From assembly GCA_038327385.1 (NCBI GenBank), contig JBBQKY010000023.1:1-20667 (forward strand): a stretch of DNA of 20,667 nt, written 5' to 3'. Below, one piece after another: positions 7,096 through 14,599 of this stretch. A model generated the notes under the pieces. It was not told where the DNA came from. It made no database searches and saw nothing but the letters and a program-made list of their open reading frames with translations. How positions within the stretch are numbered: the stretch's first letter is position 1; each line of letters begins with the position of its first letter. The position numbers and the translations under genes are program-made. Source of the DNA: JAWWPG01 sp038327385. GTDB lineage: Bacteria; Actinomycetota; Actinomycetes; Propionibacteriales; Nocardioidaceae.

Positions 7096-8207
7096 CCGAG
7101 GACCTCCTGCAGGCTGCGGTGGCTCAGCCCGTGGGCATCTGCCACCGGTGCGTAGGTCAGCTCCCCGCCGTAGGTGTTCAGGCCCAGTGCCAGCGGGTGG
7201 TCGTCCTGCAGCGCCTTGCGCCAGCCCTTGTCGGCGATGGAGACGGCGTACGGCAGGGTCACGTTCGTCAGCGCGTACGTCGACGTGTGCGGAACCGCGC
7301 CGGGCATGTTCGCCACGCAGTAGAAGACCGACCTGTGGACGATGTATGTCGGGTCGTCGTGCGTGGTGGGGCGGGAGTCCTCGAAGCAGCCGCCCTGGTC
7401 GATCGAGATGTCGACCAGAACCGAGCCTGGCTTCATCCGCGAGACCAGCTCGTTGGAGACCAGCATCGGCGCCTTGGCCCCCGGAACCAGCACGGCCCCG
7501 ATCACGAGGTCGGCGTCGAGGACCGCCTGCTCCACCTCGAACTTGTTCGACGCGATGGTCTGCAGGTGGCCCTGGTAGATCCGGTCGGCCTGCCGCAGCC
7601 GCTCGATGTTGCGGTCGAGCAGAAGCACCTCCGCCTGCATGCCGAGCGCGATAGCCGCCGCGTTCATCCCTGACACTCCCGCGCCGATCACCACGACCTT
7701 GGCAGCGTAGACGCCGGAGACGCCTCCCATCAGGACGCCGCGACCGCCGCCCTGCCGCATCAGGTGGTACGCGCCCGCCTGCGGGGCGAGTCGGCCGGCG
7801 ACCTCCGACATCGGAGCCAGCAAGGGAAGCGCCCCGTCCGGCGTCTGGACCGTCTCGTAGGCGATCGAGGTCACCCCTTGCCGCAGGAGGGCGTCGGTGC
7901 AGGGGCGTGAGGCGGCCAGGTGGAGGTAGGTGAACAGCGTCTGGCCGCTGCGCATCCGGTCGTACTCCTCGGCGATCGGCTCCTTCACCTTGAGGATGAG
8001 CTCCGCCGCCTGCCACACGTCGTCCGCATCCGGCAGGATCTTCGCCCCGGAGGCGGCGAACTCCTCGTCCGTGATCGACGACCCGACGCCTGCGTCGGCC
8101 TGGACGACGACCTCATGGCCGTGGTCCACGAGCTCATGCACCCCCGCGGGGGTTATCGCCACCCGGTACTCGTGGTTCTTGACTTCCTTGGGAACGCCGA
8201 CCAGCAT
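7092..8207 (-). CDS. ald: Alanine dehydrogenase
   Basis: Predicted NAD-dependent L-alanine dehydrogenase, interconverting alanine with pyruvate and ammonia. The 371 residues match the usual length, and catalytic positions fall at their standard numbers: Arg15, Lys75 (LKVKEP), His96 (YLHLAAS) and Asp270 (DISIDQGG). The Rossmann motif is VIGAGVSGMNAA (about 173-184). The ATG at 8207 has a GAGAGG ribosome binding site 7 nt upstream. A large dyad fills the gap to the upstream NUDIX gene, so ald may be separately controlled, as ald genes often are by Lrp-type AldR regulators; no regulator gene is in the window. The stop overlaps the inferred xerD start. Confident. Confidence 0.96.
   Translation of the reverse strand: MLVGVPKEVKNHEYRVAITPAGVHELVDHGHEVVVQADAGVGSSITDEEFAASGAKILPDADDVWQAAELILKVKEPIAEEYDRMRSGQTLFTYLHLAASRPCTDALLRQGVTSIAYETVQTPDGALPLLAPMSEVAGRLAPQAGAYHLMRQGGGRGVLMGGVSGVYAAKVVVIGAGVSGMNAAAIALGMQAEVLLLDRNIERLRQADRIYQGHLQTIASNKFEVEQAVLDADLVIGAVLVPGAKAPMLVSNELVSRMKPGSVLVDISIDQGGCFEDSRPTTHDDPTYIVHRSVFYCVANMPGAVPHTSTYALTNVTLPYAVSIADKGWRKALQDDHPLALGLNTYGGELTYAPVADAHGLSHRSLQEVLG
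7103..7108 (-). promoter_or_regulatory. Ribosome binding site that fixes the xerD CTG start
   Basis: AGGAGG (7108-7103) lies inside the last codons of ald and ends exactly 7 nt before a CTG codon at 7095-7093. This is optimal spacing for a start codon. No ATG, GTG or TTG lies at a usable distance, so the site points to CTG initiation of xerD. Confidence 0.6.
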
Positions 8208-8220
8208 TGTCGCGCCTCTC

Positions 8221-8276
8221 TCCGGACCGATAGCCTCCGCGGCGGTCCGCGGACGCCTGAGATCCTATCGTTCGGA
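8221..8276. promoter_or_regulatory. Long dyad between the NUDIX gene and ald
   Basis: Arms 8221-8233 (TCCGGACCGATAG) and 8265-8276 (CTATCGTTCGGA) pair over 11 positions with one mismatch and one bulge. At the centre of the 31-nt space is a perfect 10-bp palindrome, GTCCGCGGAC (8245-8254). The structure spans the intergenic gap, includes the NUDIX stop codon and ends at the ald ribosome binding site. No T-run follows on the minus strand, so a simple intrinsic terminator is unlikely. An operator or RNA leader structure for ald is possible. Symmetry is seen directly; the role is inferred. Confidence 0.45.
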
Positions 8277-8867
8277 GGCTGGTTCGGGAGTCAGTCCCTC
8301 GGCTGTCGGCTCTGCTCCGGGACGGGGGCGCTGCACCCAGGCGGCCAGCGCACCGGCGACCAGCGCGGCGTTCGTCACGCGACCGGCCAGCACCGCGGAC
8401 ACCACGTCGGCGAGCGGCACCCACTCGCGCGTCATCGTCGACTCCTCGTGCTCGGCGACGAAACCCGCCGGCACGTCGCTGGCGTCGACCCCCTCCGCCA
8501 GGTAGATGGTGATCACCTCGTCGCTGACGCCGGGGCTCAGCACCAGCTCCAGCAGCCTCGACCAGTGCTCAGCCCGCGCGTGACCCTCCTCGGCAAGCTC
8601 CCGCTTCGCGGCGTCCTCCGGGTCCTCACCGGGGAAGTCGAGCAGCCCGGCGGGCAGCTCGACCAGCCGCCGCTGCGGAGGGTGGCGGTACTGCGTCACG
8701 ACGAGCAGCCGCTCCTGGTCGTCGAGCGCGACCACCGCCACGGAGCCACGGTGGCTTACGACGTCGCGGTCGAACGTGCTGCCATCGCTGGCACGGAGGG
8801 TGTCGCGGCGCACCCCGATCACGTAACCCTGGTAGATGTCGGTGGTAGCCACCACCGGCCAGGACAT
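8265..8867 (-). CDS. NUDIX hydrolase, ADP-ribose pyrophosphatase-like
   Basis: A 200-residue NUDIX hydrolase resembling the ADP-ribose pyrophosphatase encoded next to pyrG in mycobacteria (Rv1700 position). It probably cleaves ADP-ribose or related nucleoside diphosphates. The box begins ELPAGLLDFPGE (70-81) and continues KRELAEEGHA (88-97). The REL-x-EE metal-binding core (Arg89, Glu90, Glu93, Glu94) is intact, while the usual final glycine of REUxEExGU is His. The preceding strand and QYRH motif match ADPRases. The start shown is the first ATG, which has no clear ribosome binding site. A CTG at 8894, overlapping the pyrG stop as CTGA with GGAGG 7 nt upstream, would add nine residues and may be the true start. 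Substrate is inferred only. Confidence 0.88.
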   Translation of the reverse strand: MSWPVVATTDIYQGYVIGVRRDTLRASDGSTFDRDVVSHRGSVAVVALDDQERLLVVTQYRHPPQRRLVELPAGLLDFPGEDPEDAAKRELAEEGHARAEHWSRLLELVLSPGVSDEVITIYLAEGVDASDVPAGFVAEHEESTMTREWVPLADVVSAVLAGRVTNAALVAGALAAWVQRPRPGAEPTAEGLTPEPASER

Positions 8868-8890
8868 GTCGGCATCGGCCAGCGCCGGCC

Positions 8891-10585
8891 TCAGGTGACT
8901 GCCTCCACGACACTGCGACGCAGCCCGGTCTCGTCGACGGGCAGCCGCAGCTCGCGCTGGCGGTCGAGCGCCGCCTCCACGAGCCCGCGGAAGAGCGGAT
9001 GCGGGCGGGTCGGGCGGGAGCGCAGCTCCGGATGCGCCTGGGTCCCGACGTAGTAGGGGTGGACGTCGCGGGGCAGCTCGGTGAACTCGATGAGCTCACG
9101 GTCGGGCGAGAGACCGGAGAACACCATGCCGGCGAGCTCGAGGTTGCTGCGGTAGGCGTTGTTGACCTCGTAGCGGTGGCGGTGGCGCTCCGCCACCTGG
9201 CTCACGCCGTACGCTCCCTCGACGACACTGCCGGGCGCCAGGTCCGCGGCGTACAAGCCGAGCCGCATGGTGCCGCCCAGGTTCCCGGCGCCGTTCACGA
9301 TGGACTTCTGCTCCTCCATCGTGGCGATCACCGGCTGGCTCGTCGAGGGGTCGAACTCGGTCGAGCCGGCATCGCTGAGCCCAGCGACGCTCCGGGCGAA
9401 CTCGATCACCATGCATTGCAGTCCGAGACAGAGGCCGAGCGTCGGGATCCTGGCCCGCCGGGCGTAGGTGAGCGCTCCGACCTTCCCCTCGATGCCACGG
9501 ACTCCGAAGCCACCCGGGACACAGATGGCGTCCACGTCGGACAGCTGCGCCACAGCGCCGTCATGCGTCTCGCAGTCGTCGGAGGCGACCCAGCGGATCT
9601 TGACCCCCGTGGAGCTCGCGAAACCTCCCGCGCGCAGCGCCTCCGACACGGACAGGTAGGCGTCCGGCAGGTCGACGTACTTGCCCACCAAGGCGACGGT
9701 GACCTCCTCCTCCGGGTGGTGGACGCTGCTGAGCAGCTCGTCCCACTCCCGCCAGTCGACGTCGCGGAACGGCAACGCGAGCCGCCGCACGACGTAGGCG
9801 TCCAGTCCCTCCGAGTGCAGCACCCTGGGGATGTCGTAGATGGAGGGTGCGTCGACGGCCGCCACCACCGCCTCGTCGTCGACGTCGCACATCAGGGCGA
9901 TCTTGCGCTTCACGGCGGCCGGGACCTCCCGGTCGGCCCGACAGACGATGGCGTCGGGGGCGATGCCGATCGAGCGCAGCGCGGCCACCGAGTGCTGGGT
10001 GGGCTTGGTCTTCAGCTCCCCCGACGGTCCGATGTACGGCACGAGCGAGACATGCAGGAAGAAGACGTGAGCTCGGCCCACGTCGTGCCGTACCTGCCGC
10101 GCGGCCTCGAGGAAGGGCAGTGACTCGATGTCCCCCACGGTGCCGCCGATCTCGGTGATGACGACGTCGACGCCTGGCTCGGCCATCGCCCGGATGCGGG
10201 ACTTGATCTCGTTGGTGATGTGCGGGATCACCTGGACCGTGTCGCCGAGATAGTCTCCGCGGCGCTCCTTGGCGATCACCGACGAGTACACCTGGCCCGT
10301 GGTGACGTTCGCCTTCTGGGAGAGGTCGACGTCGAGGAAGCGCTCGTAGTGGCCGATGTCGAGATCCGTCTCTGCACCGTCGTTCGTGACGAACACCTCG
10401 CCGTGCTGGAAGGGGTTCATCGTGCCGGGGTCGACATTCAGATACGGGTCGAGCTTCTGCATCGTCACGTTCAGTCCGCGTGACTTCAGCAGCCTGCCGA
10501 GTGAGGAGGCGGTCAGGCCCTTGCCGAGCGACGAGGCGACTCCGCCGGTGACGAACACGTGTCTCGTCGGGTTCACAGCGCCCAC
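8891..10585 (-). CDS. pyrG: CTP synthase
   Basis: Converts UTP to CTP using ATP and glutamine, the last step of pyrimidine nucleotide synthesis; cytosolic tetramer. The 564 residues comprise an N-terminal synthetase domain (HVFVTGGVASSLGKGLTASS, residues 9-28; GGTVGDIES, 148-155) and a C-terminal class I glutaminase domain. The triad is Cys386 (GLCLGLQ), His518 and Glu520 (AHPE). The start is GTG at 10585, with GGGAG six nt or so upstream; a second in-frame GTG is three codons later. The leader contains a GC-rich hairpin that includes this ribosome binding site and a possible -10 box. The NUDIX gene follows at once. Complete and typical. Confidence 0.97.
   Translation of the reverse strand: MGAVNPTRHVFVTGGVASSLGKGLTASSLGRLLKSRGLNVTMQKLDPYLNVDPGTMNPFQHGEVFVTNDGAETDLDIGHYERFLDVDLSQKANVTTGQVYSSVIAKERRGDYLGDTVQVIPHITNEIKSRIRAMAEPGVDVVITEIGGTVGDIESLPFLEAARQVRHDVGRAHVFFLHVSLVPYIGPSGELKTKPTQHSVAALRSIGIAPDAIVCRADREVPAAVKRKIALMCDVDDEAVVAAVDAPSIYDIPRVLHSEGLDAYVVRRLALPFRDVDWREWDELLSSVHHPEEEVTVALVGKYVDLPDAYLSVSEALRAGGFASSTGVKIRWVASDDCETHDGAVAQLSDVDAICVPGGFGVRGIEGKVGALTYARRARIPTLGLCLGLQCMVIEFARSVAGLSDAGSTEFDPSTSQPVIATMEEQKSIVNGAGNLGGTMRLGLYAADLAPGSVVEGAYGVSQVAERHRHRYEVNNAYRSNLELAGMVFSGLSPDRELIEFTELPRDVHPYYVGTQAHPELRSRPTRPHPLFRGLVEAALDRQRELRLPVDETGLRRSVVEAVT
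8902..8906 (-). promoter_or_regulatory. Ribosome binding site suggesting a CTG start for the NUDIX gene
   Basis: GGAGG (8906-8902) sits near the end of pyrG, 7 nt before CTG at 8894-8892, which overlaps the pyrG stop as CTGA. The same geometry occurs at ald/xerD. The annotated ATG at 8867 has no comparable site. Confidence 0.45.
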
Positions 10586-10591
10586 TTCAGA

Positions 10592-10616
10592 CTCCCGCGG
10601 ATGAGTGCGGCGGGAG
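10592..10616 (-). promoter_or_regulatory. pyrG leader hairpin covering the ribosome binding site
   Basis: In the minus-strand transcript CTCCCGC (10616-10610) pairs perfectly with GCGGGAG (10598-10592), loop 11 nt. The 3' arm contains the GGGAG ribosome binding site of pyrG, so folding would hide it. Seen directly; a regulatory role is inferred. Confidence 0.4.
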
Positions 10617-10639
10617 AGCCCGCCTGTCCACGGGGTTCA

Positions 10640-10645
10640 AATCTA
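10640..10645 (-). promoter_or_regulatory. Possible -10 element for pyrG
   Basis: TAGATT on the minus strand (10645-10640) fits TANNNT and is the most AT-rich spot in the 122-bp gap between mctB and pyrG. Transcription would begin near 10633, giving a leader of about 48 nt that contains the hairpin. No good -35 is visible (TTTTCC at 18 nt), so this is tentative. Confidence 0.35.
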
Positions 10646-10707
10646 TCAAGCATCCGTCCCGCGGGAAAACCAGCGCGCCGACGCACGGCGATGGGTGGGC
10701 GACGGCC

Positions 10708-11646
10708 TCAGCCGCCACTGGCGAACCCGGGCGGGAGTGCGGGAACGCTGCCGCGCATGCCCCAGGCTGCCGGCTGACCGTCCACGGCCGCTGCCAGCGC
10801 TCCCACCGCCGCGACGACGCCGGCCGGCAGGTCGATCACGTTGAGCGTTGCGACCGCGTGGGTCATGGTGCTGCTGAGGTTTACGTCGCTGACCAGCCCG
10901 CCGACGTCGCTCGAGGACGCCGGGCCGGCAAGCAGCAGGCCGTCCGCGCCGCCGGCGAGGGCGTCGACCACCTGCACCTCGATGTCATGCGCGGCGTAGA
11001 CAGACTCTGCGGACCCGTGGTCGCCCGCCGTGAGAACGACCACGGCGCTGGCGCGGCGCTGGAGCGGCTGTTGCAGCGAGACCAGCCGCGCGCCCCGCAG
11101 CTGGGCGTCGATCCTGGCTGCCTCGCCGTCGACCGCCAGCGCGTCGCCGGCGCCCGCGTAGGCGCGGGCGATCAGCGCACCGATCCGTTGGTACGTCGAT
11201 GAGCGAGCAGCGGACCGGAGGTCGGTGGCCCCCCGCAGGGAGCCGGTGGCGACGCTGTCGACGTACGTCTTCTTGCCCGGGTCGACGAGCGTCGGTGTGA
11301 GGCGCGCGAGCACCACGACCTCCCCGCCGGCCTGCGCCAAGGCCGCGGACATCGCCGAGACAGTCCGGTCCGGGACTCCCGGCAGGACGAAGAGGCCGAC
11401 AGCCTGCCCGGCCAGCCGGGCGTGCAGCAGCGCAGACCGGGACACGGAGCTGAGCGCCGTGTCGAACGCGCGGAAGCGGCGCAGCCCAGCCAGCCGGTCG
11501 CTGAGCCGGGCGTTCGCGGCGGCGAGCGACACGTGCTGGTCGCCGCCGGACTGCCCCTGCAGGGGGCCGTTGCCCAGCGCGATGCCGGCGGCGAAGGCGA
11601 CACAGACGGCCACCACCGCGAAGATGTAGCGGCGAAGGGCGATCAC
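10708..11646 (-). CDS. MctB/SteB-type membrane-anchored envelope protein
   Basis: A 312-residue protein of the Rv1698 family, called MctB (outer-membrane copper-related channel) in M. tuberculosis and SteB (with SteA, septation and surfactant tolerance) in Corynebacterium. One N-terminal hydrophobic segment (about 7-25, IFAVVAVCVAFAAGIALG) is followed by a likely coiled coil (about 35-65, AANARLSDRLAGLRR) and a mixed alpha/beta exported domain. The start is GTG at 11646, overlapping the steA stop as GTGA, with GGGAG 5 nt upstream; this matches the family's N-terminus (xISLRxH-like) and length. An upstream extension to 11688 is unlikely. Copper transport cannot be inferred here, since this lineage may lack a mycolic outer membrane; pairing with SteA makes an envelope or division role more likely. 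Confidence 0.85.
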   Translation of the reverse strand: MIALRRYIFAVVAVCVAFAAGIALGNGPLQGQSGGDQHVSLAAANARLSDRLAGLRRFRAFDTALSSVSRSALLHARLAGQAVGLFVLPGVPDRTVSAMSAALAQAGGEVVVLARLTPTLVDPGKKTYVDSVATGSLRGATDLRSAARSSTYQRIGALIARAYAGAGDALAVDGEAARIDAQLRGARLVSLQQPLQRRASAVVVLTAGDHGSAESVYAAHDIEVQVVDALAGGADGLLLAGPASSSDVGGLVSDVNLSSTMTHAVATLNVIDLPAGVVAAVGALAAAVDGQPAAWGMRGSVPALPPGFASGG

Positions 11647-12824
11647 GGGAGCTCCCCGCGGGCCCAGTCGTAGCTCTGCACCAGCCACGAGCGGAGCTGC
11701 TCCGCCCAGTCCTGGCCCACGGGTGTGGTGGCGATGGCGGCGGCGACCGTTGCGACCGCAAGCAGCACCAGCAGCAGCACCAGCCAGCCGCGGATGCGGT
11801 GGGTGTAGAGCTGCGCGACGGCGCGCGCATCGGCGACTCGCGAGCCGACGGAGGCCCGGGTGAGGAAGGCGCTGGCCATACTGGAGCGACCCTTGTCGAG
11901 CAGCTCCTCCAGCCCCGCCGGCATCCCTGCCGTGACGATCAGCGCCGCGCCGCCTGCGTGCGCGAGCAGCATGGCGGCATCCTCGGCGGGACAGCCAGTG
12001 TGGAAGGTGGTGTGCCGCACGCCCAGCCGGTCCACGCGCTCCCCCTCGCCGGCTCGCCCGTCGGGGCCGGAGGTGACGACGATCTCGGCACCGCAGCGCA
12101 GGGCGATGTCGGAGATGTCGGCTCCGTCGCAGACGATGACGTCGGGGTGGTACCCCGCCTCGAGCAGGGCGTCGGCACCGGCCTCCACGCCGATGAGGAC
12201 CGGGTGGTTCTCGCGCACGTACGTCTTCAACGCGGCCAGGTCTCGCCGGTAGTCGAAGGCCTTGACCACGACGAGCACGTGGCGATGCCGGATCGGCGTG
12301 GTGAGTGGTGGAACCCCCGCGCCGTCGAGCAGCAAGTCGCTCTCGCGGCGCAGCAACTCGACGGCATTGGCGCTCATCGCCTCGAGCCGGCTCGCGATAC
12401 CACTCCTCGAAGCCTCCATCGCCTCAGCAACCGTCCGGCGGTCCTGGCGGCGGCCGGAGCACACCACCTGATCGTCGAGGTAGAGGGTCTCCCCGTCGAG
12501 CCGCACGACGGCGCCGTCCTGGACCGCCGTCATCAGCTGTCCACCGGCATCGTCGACGAGCACCACGCCGGACTCCACGAGGTGTTGCGGCCCCAGGTTG
12601 GGATAGCGGCCGCTGACCGACGGCGCCGCGTTGACGACGGCGACGACCCCGGCCTCGGTGAGGGCGACAGCGGACGCGCGGTCCATGTCCACGTGGTCGA
12701 CAACGGCGATCTCCCCGGGGTTGAGCCGTCGGACAAGGCTGCTGGTGCGACGGTCGACCCTGGCGGTGGTGGTGATCCCCGGAAGTGATCTCGGGCGGGA
12801 CCTGCGCAGCGTGGTGAGTTTCAT
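11643..12824 (-). CDS. steA: SteA-like cytokinesis/envelope protein
   Basis: A 393-residue protein matching the Rv1697/SteA family: a large cytoplasmic region and one C-terminal transmembrane segment (about 347-367, WLVLLLVLLAVATVAAAIA) with a short tail. The soluble part contains stretches typical of the family, including DHVDMDRASA, NAAPSVSGRYPNLGP and a TIR-/thiamin-pyrophosphokinase-like fold region around DVIVCDGADISD. In Corynebacterium SteA acts with SteB in cell separation. ATG at 12824 is preferred because GAGG lies 10 nt before it, while the ATG at 12851 has none. An AT-rich TATATC (near 12856-12861) could be a -10 box, but no -35 supports it. It overlaps mctB/steB by 4 nt, so the two are coupled. 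Confidence 0.85.
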   Translation of the reverse strand: MKLTTLRRSRPRSLPGITTTARVDRRTSSLVRRLNPGEIAVVDHVDMDRASAVALTEAGVVAVVNAAPSVSGRYPNLGPQHLVESGVVLVDDAGGQLMTAVQDGAVVRLDGETLYLDDQVVCSGRRQDRRTVAEAMEASRSGIASRLEAMSANAVELLRRESDLLLDGAGVPPLTTPIRHRHVLVVVKAFDYRRDLAALKTYVRENHPVLIGVEAGADALLEAGYHPDVIVCDGADISDIALRCGAEIVVTSGPDGRAGEGERVDRLGVRHTTFHTGCPAEDAAMLLAHAGGAALIVTAGMPAGLEELLDKGRSSMASAFLTRASVGSRVADARAVAQLYTHRIRGWLVLLLVLLAVATVAAAIATTPVGQDWAEQLRSWLVQSYDWARGELP

Positions 12825-12883
12825 CGGGTGCCATCCTCGCTGACCGGTCATGCCGATCGGTGGATATACGCCGCGAGTCGCGC

Positions 12884-14599
12884 TCAGCCGCCCCGGGACT
12901 CCCGGGCCAGCTCCACCAGCTCACCCGCGTGGGCGAGCGCGGTCGCGGAGTCCTCGAGGCCCGCCAGCATGCGCGACAGCTCGCGGAGCCGGCCCGCTTC
13001 GTCGAGGGCTGTGACGCCGCTCGTGGTGACCGACCCGTCGCTGCTGCGCACCACGACGTGATGGCGGTCGGCGAACGCGGCTACCTGCGGCAGATGGGTG
13101 ACCACGATGACTTGGGACGAGGTTGCGAGGCGCGCCAGTCGTCGACCGATCTCCACGGCAGCCTTCCCACCGACTCCGGCATCGACCTCGTCGAAGACCA
13201 TCGTCGCGGGCGGCTTACTGCCCGCGAGACACACCTCGAGGGCGAGCATGACGCGCGACAGCTCACCTCCGGAGGCACCCTTCGCGAGCGGGACCGCCGT
13301 CGCACCGCGATGGGTGGCCAGCGTGAACGCGACGTCGTCGAAGCCGTGCCGACCCGGCTCGACCGACCGGGTGACGTCGACCTGGAACACGGCGTGCGCC
13401 ATCGCCAGACTGGCCAGCTCGGCGGTCACCAGCGCGGCGAGCTCGCCGGCGGCTGCCAGCCGAAGCGCGCTCAGGCGCGACCCCCGCCGCTCGCGCTGGT
13501 CGGCCAGCCGCTGCTCCTCTGCTCGCAACCGCTCGACACGCTCGTCGTCGTCGGTCAGGTCCGCGAGCCGAGCCGCCGCGGTCGAGGCCCAGGCCAGCAC
13601 GTCGTCGACCGAGTCGCCGTACCTCCGGGTCAGCGCAGCCAGCACGGCCCGGCGATCGGAGACCGCGGCCAGCCGCGCCGGGTCGGTATCGAGATCGCTG
13701 GCGTACGACGTGATGTCGGCGGCCACATCGGTGAGGGCGTAGGAGGCCGCGGTCAGCGCGTCGGCGAGAGCGGCGAGAGCCGGGTCGTTGCTGCGCTCCT
13801 CGTCCAGCGACTTGCGAGCCGACGCAACCATGCTGAGCGCGTCGGCCGGGCCGAAGGTGGACTCGCCCAGGCCGGCGTCGTCGCCTGCCAGCGCCACCCT
13901 GGCCCGCTCGGCGGCGGTGCGCAGGCCGTCGGCGTGGGCGAGGCGGAGCTCCTCGTCGACGAGCGAGCGGTCCTCGCCCGGCAGCGGCTCGGCAGCGGCG
14001 ACCTCCCCGAGCCCATGGCGGAGCAGGTCCGCCTCCTGAGCACGCTCACGAGCCAGCGATACCACCTCGTGCAGCCGCTCGCGGGCCTGCCTGAGCTGCT
14101 GATACGTGGCGCGATAGCGCTCCAGCGCCTCGGCGAGCGGCGTGCCCCCGAAGGCGTCCAGGCAGTCGCGCTGGCGGGCGGCCAGCAGCAGTCGCTGCTG
14201 GTCGGACTGACCGTGGATCACCAGCTGCGCGCCAGTGAGGGAGCCGAGGACTCCGGCCGGCACCGCGGCGCCGCCTGCCGTCGCCCGTGACCTGCCCTCG
14301 GCGGAGACCGCGCGCCCGACGATCAGACCGCCGTCGTCGAGTACGCCCGCGACCTCCTCGACACGGGCCACCGTGGCATGGTCGCCGCTCACGTCGATCC
14401 GCGCCTCGACGCGGACCTGGGACGCGCCGGGCCGGACCAGGGCGGCGTCGGCCCGCGCCCCCAGCAGGAGCCCGAGTGCGGTCACCACCATCGTCTTGCC
14501 GGCTCCGGTCTCTCCCGTGACGACGTTCAGACCAGGCCCGAACTCGAGGGTGGCCTCGTCGATGACCCCGAGTGACGAGATGTGCAGCTCCTCAAGCAT
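12884..14599 (-). CDS. recN: DNA repair protein RecN
   Basis: An SMC-like ATPase acting early in double-strand break repair. The 571 residues show the ABC-type head split by a coiled coil. Walker A GETGAGKT is at 29-36, the signature motif GASGGELSR at 441-449, Walker B MVFDEVDAGVGG at about 467-478, and the switch His in VVTHLPQVAAFAD near 502. The centre (about 150-390) is rich in Arg/Glu/Ala heptad-like helix, as expected. The ATG at 14599 overlaps the nadK end by 8 nt, and the family N-terminus (MLEELHISSLGVIDEA) supports it over the longer frame to 14647. The order tlyA-nadK-recN is conserved in actinobacteria. No SOS box was sought beyond a visual look; none stood out. Confidence 0.96.
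   Translation of the reverse strand: MLEELHISSLGVIDEATLEFGPGLNVVTGETGAGKTMVVTALGLLLGARADAALVRPGASQVRVEARIDVSGDHATVARVEEVAGVLDDGGLIVGRAVSAEGRSRATAGGAAVPAGVLGSLTGAQLVIHGQSDQQRLLLAARQRDCLDAFGGTPLAEALERYRATYQQLRQARERLHEVVSLARERAQEADLLRHGLGEVAAAEPLPGEDRSLVDEELRLAHADGLRTAAERARVALAGDDAGLGESTFGPADALSMVASARKSLDEERSNDPALAALADALTAASYALTDVAADITSYASDLDTDPARLAAVSDRRAVLAALTRRYGDSVDDVLAWASTAAARLADLTDDDERVERLRAEEQRLADQRERRGSRLSALRLAAAGELAALVTAELASLAMAHAVFQVDVTRSVEPGRHGFDDVAFTLATHRGATAVPLAKGASGGELSRVMLALEVCLAGSKPPATMVFDEVDAGVGGKAAVEIGRRLARLATSSQVIVVTHLPQVAAFADRHHVVVRSSDGSVTTSGVTALDEAGRLRELSRMLAGLEDSATALAHAGELVELARESRGG

Noticed and set aside
7096..8016. N-terminal extension of xerD across most of ald
   Set aside because: The frame is open, but the translation is a low-complexity shadow of ald and precedes the normal Xer N-terminus.
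10657..10666. Perfect palindrome TCCCGCGGGA upstream of pyrG
   Set aside because: Ten-base GC palindromes are frequent by chance in such DNA, and there is no second copy or spacing pattern that supports an operator.
12825..12883. Promoter before steA (TATATC)
   Set aside because: No acceptable -35 at 16-19 nt and the resulting start would fall too close to the upstream ATG; mentioned only in the steA entry.
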